Assembly (NCBI GenBank): GCA_035656335.1
Contig: DASRSS010000043.1
Span: 1-9,993 of the forward strand
From: DASRSS01 sp035656335
GTDB taxonomy: Bacteria > Actinomycetota > Actinomycetes > Mycobacteriales > Jatrophihabitantaceae
Direction: 5' to 3'
Length of the DNA: 9,993 nucleotides
Shown here: positions 1-5,373 of the stretch, in pieces
Layout of the letters: each line of letters begins with the position of its first letter
Numbering within the stretch: the first letter of the stretch is position 1
Program-made: the position numbers and the translations under genes
The notes under the pieces: generated by a model
Seen by the model: the letters and a program-made list of their open reading frames with translations, nothing else
What the model was told of the DNA's origin: nothing
Database searches by the model: none

Positions 1-96
1 GAGGAGCTGATCGAGTTGCAGCCGCGGAGCATCCGGAAAGGACACCTCCGAGGGCGGGCCCTCGTCGCCGGACGCGCTGTCCCCCGCTCCGTGCAT
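1..96 (-). CDS. N-terminal fragment of a DosS/DevS-like GAF sensor histidine kinase (partial, runs off the left edge)
   Basis: An ATG at 96-94 opens a reading frame that stays open to the window edge, giving 32 codons. It reads MHGAGDSASGDEGPP and then, after SEVS, FPDAPRLQLDQLL. The ATG has a strong ribosome binding site (GGAGGA, six bases upstream), which argues that this is a real gene start and not a shadow frame. The FP-x-x-PRL-x-LD-x-LL pattern resembles what I remember of the segment just before the first GAF domain in actinobacterial DosS/DevS-type oxygen or redox sensor kinases. If so, the missing part should hold GAF domains and a HisKA_3/HATPase core that phosphorylates a DosR-type regulator. 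The neighbourhood of DosR-regulon gene families and DosR-like boxes supports this. The kinase domain itself is not visible, so the identity is an inference from a short stretch. The start is well supported; the function is moderately supported. Confidence 0.55.
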   Translation of the reverse strand, partial: MHGAGDSASGDEGPPSEVSFPDAPRLQLDQLL

Positions 97-102
97 CGCC
101 AG

Positions 103-108
103 TCCTCC
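103..108 (-). promoter_or_regulatory. Ribosome binding site of the left-edge sensor-kinase-like gene
   Basis: On the minus strand the sequence GGAGGA lies six bases upstream of the ATG at 96-94. It is one of the best Shine-Dalgarno matches in the window and it decides the start of an otherwise very short fragment. Confidence 0.65.
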
Positions 109-234
109 ACCAGCCCCCCGACGGTCACCAAGGCGTGCGGCCAGTGCTGATCCCGATGCATCCGCCGCGGGCAACTCGTGTGCAAGCGTACCTGCGTCTC
201 GCACAGTCGGGCATCATCCGCTTGGACGATGACC

Positions 235-248
235 GGGACCAAATCCCC
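235..248 (+). promoter_or_regulatory. Distal DosR/DevR-like box upstream of the universal stress protein
   Basis: GGGACCAAATCCCC matches 11 of 14 positions of the mycobacterial DosR core GGGACTWWAGTCCC, with a perfect GGGAC half-site. Its centre is 21 bp, two helical turns, upstream of the centre of a second box (256-269), as expected for cooperative binding of response-regulator dimers on one face of the DNA. It lies in the divergent region between the sensor-kinase-like gene and the USP, so it could serve either. The match was made by eye, without a scored matrix. Confidence 0.55.
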
Positions 249-255
249 AGAAGTC

Positions 256-269
256 GAGGCTCTGGTCCC
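256..269 (+). promoter_or_regulatory. Proximal DosR/DevR-like box upstream of the universal stress protein
   Basis: GAGGCTCTGGTCCC matches 10 of 14 positions of the DosR core, with a perfect GTCCC right half-site and a degenerate left half. Its centre (262.5) lies 42.5 bp from the A of the USP start codon at 305. DosR sites commonly sit next to or over the -35 region, so this spacing predicts transcription starting at or near the ATG. A weak -10-like TGCACT lies at 293-298. On its own the box is weak; its spacing to the distal box and to the gene makes it credible. Confidence 0.5.
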
Positions 270-304
270 TGGTCTGCGCCGGGCCACCCGGCTGCACTGA
301 AGTC

Positions 305-1192
305 ATGACGAACGCAGCATCAATTCCATCCACCGGGCAACCGGTCCTCGTCGGAATCGACGGCTCGGCGGCCGGGGCAAGTGCCCTCATGTGGGCGGCC
401 GACGAGGCTCGTCGCCGCGGCACCGGGCTGCTCATCGCGCACGCCGGTGACGTGACCACACCGCCCGCGCGCGGCGCGAGCGCGGACGTCGACGGGTTCG
501 GGCGGCAACTGCTCGCCGACGCGATCGCGAGCCTCGCCGAGGACTTCCCCGGCCTGGACGTCACCACCACCCTGCGGGATCTGCCTGCCGCACCGCTGCT
601 CGTCGAGCTCAGCGCCGGCGCAGGACTACTGGTGGCAGGTACCCGGGGCCGCAACCGCCTGACCGGGCTTCTGCTGGGATCGGTCAGCCAGCACGTCGCG
701 GGCCACGCCCACTGCCCGGTCGTCCTCGTCAGCGAGCGCACCGCGGCGGCGAACCCCGGCGGCGACGTGGTCGCAGGCGTTTCGGGCAGCGCCGCCGGGC
801 GGGCCGCGCTGCGGCTCGCCTGCGCCGAGGCCGCGCTGCGCGATGTGGCAGTTCGCGCGGTGCGTTCGCTGGCCGAGACCGAGTACATGATCGAGCCGTA
901 CGCAGTGCTCGACGCCGAGACGTGGCGACTGAGTCAGCAGGCACTGCTGGACGAATGCGTCGCCGAAGCCAGCGAGGACTACCCGACCGTTCCGATCAAA
1001 GCGCAGCTTGTCGACACGCCGGCGCATCTTGCGTTGGTCGACGCGGCGCGCGGCGCCGCCCTTCTCGTGGTCGGCTGCCGGCGGCCCGAGGCGACCTACC
1101 TGTCCCGCGTCGGGCCGGTGGCGTCGTGGTTGATGCACGAGTCACCCGTCCCTATCGCGTTGGCAGGTCAAACGCTGCGGGCCGCGCCCTAG
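305..1192 (+). CDS. Universal stress protein with two UspA domains
   Basis: The 295-residue protein has two tandem UspA folds, roughly residues 12-143 and 154-287. The first begins with the typical strand VLVGIDGSAAG and carries the full nucleotide-binding signature G112-x2-G115-x9-G125-S126, so it should bind ATP. The second ends in the usual SPVPIAL strand but lacks the glycine motif (VVGCRRPEATYLSRVGPVASW), so only one half is likely to bind nucleotide. The size and layout match tandem-domain USPs of the Mycobacterium tuberculosis DosR regulon such as Rv2623, a cytoplasmic ATP-binding stress protein. The ATG at 305 has no clear Shine-Dalgarno sequence (the upstream bases are CACTGAAGTC), which fits a leaderless transcript driven by the two DosR-like boxes upstream. 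The stop codon directly abuts the stop of the convergent Acg-like gene. The family call is firm; the cellular role is inferred. Confidence 0.93.
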   Translation: MTNAASIPSTGQPVLVGIDGSAAGASALMWAADEARRRGTGLLIAHAGDVTTPPARGASADVDGFGRQLLADAIASLAEDFPGLDVTTTLRDLPAAPLLVELSAGAGLLVAGTRGRNRLTGLLLGSVSQHVAGHAHCPVVLVSERTAAANPGGDVVAGVSGSAAGRAALRLACAEAALRDVAVRAVRSLAETEYMIEPYAVLDAETWRLSQQALLDECVAEASEDYPTVPIKAQLVDTPAHLALVDAARGAALLVVGCRRPEATYLSRVGPVASWLMHESPVPIALAGQTLRAAP

Positions 1193-2182
1193 TCAGATCT
1201 CCAGCAGCACGGCCGAGAGCGGGCGGCGGCGCGTCGGCGGCGTCGGCGGCGCGTGTCCGACCCGCAGCAAGACGTGCGGCCACATGTCCAATCCCAAGCC
1301 GGCGCGCAGCTCCGCGCGCAGACTCGGCACCTCGACGACCTGGGTGAACGGGCTCGCCGCGTAGCCCGCGCGCGCAATCTCCAGCAGCACACGTTCGAGC
1401 GCCTGGCCCGTCGACAGCCAGCCGCGCACGTCGTCGGCGACGTTGCCGACGAGCAGCAGGCACTGCTCACTCGTCGAGTGCGTCAGGGCCGGCAGCCAGC
1501 CGACACCGCTCGAGTCGAACTCGCGCAACGGCAGCTCGTCCGGCGAGTCGGCATCGTGGCGCGGCACGCTCATCGCCTGCACACCGTCGTCACGCGTCGG
1601 GTCGTCGGTCATCCAGGCGTCGAGTTCGGCACGATAGGCCGCATCGGCGTTCTCGATCGCGAGCGCCCTGCGGCTCAGCTCCGCGACTGTGCGCCGCTGG
1701 TCCGCGGCACGGATCAGGACCAATTCGCTCCGCTCCGCTGCCGCCGCGCGCACCAGACATTCCAGCAGCTCGGCCGGAAGCGTCTCCGTCGTGAACTCGC
1801 GGCGGTTGGTGCGCCGGGTCTCGATCGCTTCGTCGAGGAACGCCAGCGGGCTGCCCCGCACGCCCCAGCGAGGACGGATCTCGACGCGCGCCAGCAGGTC
1901 CGGTTGCGCCGGGTCGGGCAGCAGCGTCGTTCGCGATTCGCATCCCGTCGCGGCAAGGGCCACCCGGGCGTTGAACAGCGCGCAACCACAGCTGATCACC
2001 AGTTGGCGACCGGTGGGATCGAGCGCGGGCAGCCCGCGGTCGCGGTCAGCTCGCAGCTCGAGCGAGTCGTCCCGCAGTGCGAGTCGCCACGGCTGCGTGT
2101 TGTGGACCGACGGAGCGAGCACCGCCCGGCCGGCGGCACGGCGCAGCATCTGTCGGTGCGTCAGATTCCGCGTGGCACTCAT
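1193..2182 (-). CDS. Acg-family nitroreductase-fold protein
   Basis: The 329-residue protein matches the Acg group of nitroreductase-like proteins (M. tuberculosis Rv2032/Acg, Rv3127 and Rv3131, all DosR-regulated). Landmarks are APSVHNTQPW at 23-32, DPTGRQL then SCG at 55-66, ETRRTNRREF at 121-130, GWLSTGQALERVLL at 254-267 and WPHVLLRVGHA at 301-311. Family knowledge: Acg is an FMN-binding flavoprotein for which classical NAD(P)H nitroreductase activity was not demonstrated, and flavin sequestration or storage in dormancy has been proposed; no specific reaction should be assumed here. The ATG at 2182 has only AGAAG immediately next to it, with no normally spaced Shine-Dalgarno, so a leaderless mRNA is likely. 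An in-frame ATG at codon 12 is an alternative start. The frame stays open far upstream, but the extension is an antisense shadow of the GH65 gene. The gene converges on the USP with no spacer and diverges from the GH65 operon. Confidence 0.9.
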   Translation of the reverse strand: MSATRNLTHRQMLRRAAGRAVLAPSVHNTQPWRLALRDDSLELRADRDRGLPALDPTGRQLVISCGCALFNARVALAATGCESRTTLLPDPAQPDLLARVEIRPRWGVRGSPLAFLDEAIETRRTNRREFTTETLPAELLECLVRAAAAERSELVLIRAADQRRTVAELSRRALAIENADAAYRAELDAWMTDDPTRDDGVQAMSVPRHDADSPDELPLREFDSSGVGWLPALTHSTSEQCLLLVGNVADDVRGWLSTGQALERVLLEIARAGYAASPFTQVVEVPSLRAELRAGLGLDMWPHVLLRVGHAPPTPPTRRRPLSAVLLEI

Positions 2183-2217
2183 CTTCTGAGCATCGCCACG
2201 GCGACCGCGGCCGACCA

Positions 2218-2231
2218 GGGACGAAGGCCCC
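2218..2231. promoter_or_regulatory. DosR/DevR-like box between the Acg-like gene and the GH65 operon
   Basis: GGGACGAAGGCCCC matches 11 of 14 positions of the DosR core GGGACTWWAGTCCC and is near-palindromic; read on the minus strand it has a perfect GTCCC half-site. Its centre (2224.5) is 42.5 bp from the first base of the Acg-like start codon (2182), the same distance as for the USP promoter. It probably drives the Acg-like gene, and it may act as the distal box for the GH65 operon on the other strand. Identified by eye. Confidence 0.58.
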
Positions 2232-2260
2232 GCAACCGCTGCAGCGGCCGACTCGGCGCG

Positions 2261-2274
2261 GCGACCTTCGGCCC
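2261..2274. promoter_or_regulatory. Second DosR-like box, proximal to the GH65 operon
   Basis: GCGACCTTCGGCCC matches 10 of 14 positions of the DosR core. Its centre is 43 bp, about four helical turns, from the box at 2218-2231. If it sits at -42.5 of the plus-strand promoter, transcription would start near 2310, just ahead of the Shine-Dalgarno and TTG start proposed for the GH65 gene. It is weaker than its neighbour and may be fortuitous in such GC-rich DNA. Confidence 0.4.
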
Positions 2275-2315
2275 TGGCCGGACGGCGCCAGAACCGGCGA
2301 CGCTGGCGGCGGAAC

Positions 2316-2320
2316 GGGAG
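2316..2320 (+). promoter_or_regulatory. Ribosome binding site supporting a TTG start for the GH65 gene
   Basis: GGGAG lies nine bases before the TTG at 2330. In this frame there is no ATG or GTG between the divergent Acg-like start and position 2369, so this site decides the start. Confidence 0.45.
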
Positions 2321-2329
2321 CTGATCGAG

Positions 2330-4423
2330 TTGGTAGACGAACACCCTGCGCGCCGGCGGTCCCGCCGGGTGCCGGACGTCGATGCGGATCCGGCGTGGAC
2401 GGTCCGGGTGGGCACCCCGGTCCCGCTGCGAGAACGGATCGCGGAGACGATCTGCACGCTCGCGGCAGGTGGCGTGGGCACCCGCGGTTCGGTCGAAGAG
2501 AAGCGGTCCGGCTCCACTCCCCTGGTGCTCGCCGACGGCGTGTACGAGGACGCGTCCGGCGGGCTGCTGCCAGGACCGAGCTGGACCGGCGTCGTGATCG
2601 ACCCGCCACCGGCGGCCGACGAGCGGCTGCTCGATCTGCGCACGGGCGTGCTCGCGCGAACCGAGCGAGGGGGCGACGGCCCGCCGCTGCGCACGTTGCG
2701 GTTCGCGAGCATCACCCGTCCCGGCGTGGTCGCGATGCGCGCCGAGGCCGGCGCAGCGCGGCTGCGTGCCGGCCCGGCGCTGCTGTCGCCGGCGGCCGCA
2801 CCCTCGTCCACCGGTAACCTCTGCGGACTGCGCTGGGCACGCGTCACAGCCAAGTCCGGCGGCGGGATCGGGGCCGTTGCCGGCCAGCGGATCGGACGCG
2901 ATCACACGCTGCGGATCGTCGAACGCGTCGCCGGTTACGTCGCCGACCCGGTACGGCAGCCCCGGCTGGGACCAGCGGCCCGCGCCACGCGATCCGCGAT
3001 CGCCGCCGGCTTCGAGACGCTGCTGCGCGAACAGCAGGCCGCGTGGCAGGCCCGCTGGGATTCGGTCGGCATCGATCTGCCCGCCGACCCGGACACCCAA
3101 CTGGCCGTGCGCTACTCGCTGTTCCAGCTGTGGTCGAACGTCAACCGGCGCGGCGAAGCGGCGGTGGGCGCTCGCGGGCTGTCCGGCGCGGGATACGGAG
3201 GCCACGTGTTCTGGGACGCCGACGTGTTCGTCCTGCCCGCGATGGTCACCATCGACCCGCGGGCAGCCCTCGCGATGCTGCGCTACCGACTGCGGCGACT
3301 GCCGGCTGCACTCGCCAGGGCGACGGCCGAGGGACGCGCCGGCGCGCGGTTTCCGTGGGAGTCGGCGGCGACCGGTGCGGACGTCACCCCGAGCAGCGGA
3401 CCGCTGGGCGGGTCGACCGTGCCGATCCTGACGGGCACGCAGGAGGAACACATCACGGCGGACGTCGCGTGGGCCGCCGAGCGCTTCCTGTCGTGGACTC
3501 GGGGTTCGGCAGCGCGCCAGGAACTCGCGCCACTGCTCGTCGAGACCGCGCGCTACTGGTCGTCGCGCTGCCGCGCCGACAGCTCGGGACGCGCCCACGT
3601 CGACACCGTCATCGGGCCCGACGAATACCACGAAGCTGTGGACGACAACGCGTACACGAACGTCATGGCGCGGTGGAACCTGCGCGCCGGAGCCGCTGCC
3701 GCCGAGCGGCTGAGCACGGATCGCGCCGGGCGAACCGGCACGGACGTCGCCGCGTGGCGCGAGCTGGCCGATCGCATCGTCGACGGCTACGACCGGCAGA
3801 CCGGCCGGTACGAGCAGTTCGCGGGGTACTTCGGCCTGGAGCCGTTGCTGATAGCGGACGTGACGACGCCACCGGTTGCCGCCGACCTGCTGCTGGGCCG
3901 CGACCGCATCGCCCACTCGCAGGTGATCAAGCAGCCGGACGTGCTGATGCTGCACCACCTGGTACCGGGCGAGGTCGAACCCGGATCGCTCGTGCCGAAC
4001 CTGGACTTCTACCTGCCGCGAACCGCACACGGCTCGTCGCTGTCGCCCGCCGTGACCGCGACCCTGCTGGCCCGCGCCGGGCGTCCCGACGATGCGCTGG
4101 CGATGCTCGACATCGCGCTGCGGCTCGATCTGGAGGACACGACCGGCATGACGGCCGGCGGCCTGCACCTGGCGAACCTCGCCGGAATCTGGCAAGCCGT
4201 CCTCACCGGCTTCGCCGGCGTCTCCGTCGCCGGCGGTGTCCTCAGCGTCGACCCACGGCTGCCCGGCGCGTGGCCCGCGCTCGTGCTGCGGTTCCGCTGC
4301 CGGGGCCGCAGGATCGCGCTGTCGATCGCCGGCGAGCGGGTCCGGCTGCGCACGGACGGGCCGATCCGCGTCGCGCTGCCGGGCAGGCGGCCGCGGCGCG
4401 TCGACGAGGAGGTTTCGACATGA
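2330..4423 (+). CDS. Glycoside hydrolase family 65 enzyme (disaccharide phosphorylase-like)
   Basis: GH65 enzymes include inverting phosphorylases that split alpha-linked disaccharides (maltose, trehalose, kojibiose, nigerose) into glucose and beta-glucose-1-phosphate. From the TTG start the protein has 697 residues, a little short of the usual 750-790. The N-terminal beta-sandwich shows PAWTVRV (21-27) and GVGTRGSVEE (48-57). The (alpha/alpha)6 barrel shows GYGGHVFWDADVF (288-300), FPWES (341-345), IGPDEYHEAVDDNAYTN (428-444) with the general acid expected in its glutamates (E432 region), KQPDV (534-538) and RTAHGSSLS ending at 572. HGSSLS is the phosphate-binding loop of the phosphorylases, favouring phosphorolysis over hydrolysis. 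Substrate cannot be assigned. No beta-phosphoglucomutase gene is visible, although one often accompanies such enzymes. The start is uncertain: a GTG at 2369 is the alternative. The stop overlaps the next start as ATGA, so the gene leads an operon. The frame open back to 1253 is a shadow of the Acg-like gene. Confidence 0.88.
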   Translation: MVDEHPARRRSRRVPDVDADPAWTVRVGTPVPLRERIAETICTLAAGGVGTRGSVEEKRSGSTPLVLADGVYEDASGGLLPGPSWTGVVIDPPPAADERLLDLRTGVLARTERGGDGPPLRTLRFASITRPGVVAMRAEAGAARLRAGPALLSPAAAPSSTGNLCGLRWARVTAKSGGGIGAVAGQRIGRDHTLRIVERVAGYVADPVRQPRLGPAARATRSAIAAGFETLLREQQAAWQARWDSVGIDLPADPDTQLAVRYSLFQLWSNVNRRGEAAVGARGLSGAGYGGHVFWDADVFVLPAMVTIDPRAALAMLRYRLRRLPAALARATAEGRAGARFPWESAATGADVTPSSGPLGGSTVPILTGTQEEHITADVAWAAERFLSWTRGSAARQELAPLLVETARYWSSRCRADSSGRAHVDTVIGPDEYHEAVDDNAYTNVMARWNLRAGAAAAERLSTDRAGRTGTDVAAWRELADRIVDGYDRQTGRYEQFAGYFGLEPLLIADVTTPPVAADLLLGRDRIAHSQVIKQPDVLMLHHLVPGEVEPGSLVPNLDFYLPRTAHGSSLSPAVTATLLARAGRPDDALAMLDIALRLDLEDTTGMTAGGLHLANLAGIWQAVLTGFAGVSVAGGVLSVDPRLPGAWPALVLRFRCRGRRIALSIAGERVRLRTDGPIRVALPGRRPRRVDEEVST
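4406..4412 (+). promoter_or_regulatory. Strong ribosome binding site of the second universal stress protein
   Basis: GAGGAGG sits seven bases before the ATG at 4420, inside the last codons of the GH65 gene. It is a near-perfect Shine-Dalgarno, so the second USP is probably translated efficiently by itself as well as by coupling through the ATGA overlap. Confidence 0.75.
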
Positions 4424-5112
4424 GCACCGTTCTCGCCGCGACCGCCCCGGGCGGACCGGGGCTCGCTGTCACGGACGTCGCCGAGTGGATGAGCGGTGTA
4501 CTGAACGCCTCGGTGCTTCAGGTGGGCGCGAGCGGACGTCCCGACCAAGCACCTGACCCCGACCGCGTTCTCGCCGAGCTGGACGAGCCGCGCTCCGCGC
4601 TTGCGGTGATCCCGGCCACCGCACTGGACCAGCTCGCCTGGCCGGTAGTCCGGCGGGCGCGCAAGCCCGTCGTCATCGTCCCCGGCGCTCTGGTCGAGCA
4701 CGGCCACTGGCAGCTGAAGCGCGCCCTGATCCCGCTCGACGGCACCGCAGAGTCGGCGGACGCGGTCACCGAGACCGTCGGGCTGCTGTCCGACGCGGGT
4801 GTCGAACTGCTGGTCCTGCACGTCTTCGACGCGGCCACCGTGCCCCGGTTCTGGGACCACCCCGGTCACGCCGACCGGGTTTGGCAGCACGAATTCCTCG
4901 CCCGCTTCTGCGACCGGCCAGGCGTGCGGATGCAATGGCGCAGCGGCACGCCCGGTGAGCACGTACTGGACGTGGCGGCCGCCGAGCACTCCGACCTGAT
5001 CGCGCTCGGCTGGTCGCAGCGTCTGGACGCGGGTCACGCCCGGACCGTCCGGCGCACCGTGGAGCTCTCACCGGTGCCGGTGCTGTTGTTGCCCACACGT
5101 ACCGGTCAGTGA
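4420..5112 (+). CDS. Universal stress protein-like protein lacking the ATP-binding motif
   Basis: The 230-residue protein ends in a recognisable UspA domain (about residues 98-226): it begins KRALIPLDGTAESADAV, continues with VELLVLHVFD, and closes with SPVPVLLLP. The N-terminal half (1-95) looks like a second, degraded Usp-like domain, with SALAVIPATALD and RKPVVIVPGA matching the last two strands. The nucleotide signature G-x2-G-x9-G-S/T is absent; its place is taken by LGWSQRLDAGHARTVRRTV, so ATP binding by the classical mode is unlikely. The ATG overlaps the GH65 stop by one base step (ATGA), and a strong Shine-Dalgarno lies upstream. Its place between carbohydrate genes suggests a regulatory or chaperone-like partner in the same stress response, but this is inference. 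Confidence 0.85.
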   Translation: MSTVLAATAPGGPGLAVTDVAEWMSGVLNASVLQVGASGRPDQAPDPDRVLAELDEPRSALAVIPATALDQLAWPVVRRARKPVVIVPGALVEHGHWQLKRALIPLDGTAESADAVTETVGLLSDAGVELLVLHVFDAATVPRFWDHPGHADRVWQHEFLARFCDRPGVRMQWRSGTPGEHVLDVAAAEHSDLIALGWSQRLDAGHARTVRRTVELSPVPVLLLPTRTGQ

Positions 5113-5160
5113 GGACCTTTGCCTCTCGTGGCCAGGGACTCGGACGCGTTCGCTGGGTGC

Positions 5161-5373
5161 ATGACCAGTTACCGCATCCGGATCGATCTGCGCTCGGCCC
5201 TCGCGCCGCCCCGATCCTGCCCCGGTTGCGCGAGCGGCAACCTCGAGCCGGTCCCGTCCGGGGACCGCAGCGAGTTCCACTGCCGATCATGCGGACGCAC
5301 CTGGCGGGTCGAGCTGGGCCGGGTGTGCGCGACCGCCGACGGAACGAACCTGCCGCGATGCGCATCGGAATGA
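5161..5373 (+). CDS. Small zinc-ribbon protein
   Basis: A short protein of 70 residues from the ATG at 5161. It carries two cysteine pairs, CPGC (residues 20-23) and CRSCG (41-45), 17 residues apart, followed by TWRVELGRV. This C-x2-C...C-x2-CG-x2-W-x-VELGRV layout resembles small zinc-ribbon proteins I recall from actinobacteria, often annotated as hypothetical. It is likely to bind one zinc; its partner (nucleic acid, protein or enzyme) is unknown. The start is unsure: a TTG at 5119 or GTG at 5128, near GAGGA at 5111-5115, would add up to 14 residues. The stop overlaps the start of the glycosyltransferase gene by 16 bases, so the gene fits the operon. Several frames are open here, but the conserved pattern makes this frame the coding one. 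Confidence 0.65.
   Translation: MTSYRIRIDLRSALAPPRSCPGCASGNLEPVPSGDRSEFHCRSCGRTWRVELGRVCATADGTNLPRCASE

Noticed and set aside
1225..1254. GGC/GTC-rich tandem-like repeat near the end of the Acg-like gene
   Set aside because: It encodes the PPTPPTRRR tail of the protein; simple codon repetition in a flexible C-terminus.
1253..2329. Plus-strand extension of the GH65 frame back to 1253
   Set aside because: It lies antisense to the Acg-like gene and reads as low-complexity Arg/Gln/Ala sequence; no domain is recognisable before about 2330.
2317..2332. A 16-base exact repeat (GGAGCTGATCGAGTTG) also found at 3-18
   Set aside because: It lies in unrelated contexts (antisense inside the kinase-like gene; the GH65 leader), is made of common GC-rich codon strings and has no extended flanking similarity, so chance is the simplest explanation.
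1193..4195. A 1000-codon open frame on the minus strand
   Set aside because: Only its last 329 codons (1193-2182) are the Acg-like gene; the rest is antisense to GH65, rich in Arg/Gly/Gln and without family motifs, a usual artefact of high-GC DNA.
4009..5037. 342-codon minus-strand frame across the GH65/USP junction
   Set aside because: It is a shadow of two well-supported plus-strand genes, with no recognisable motif or ribosome site.
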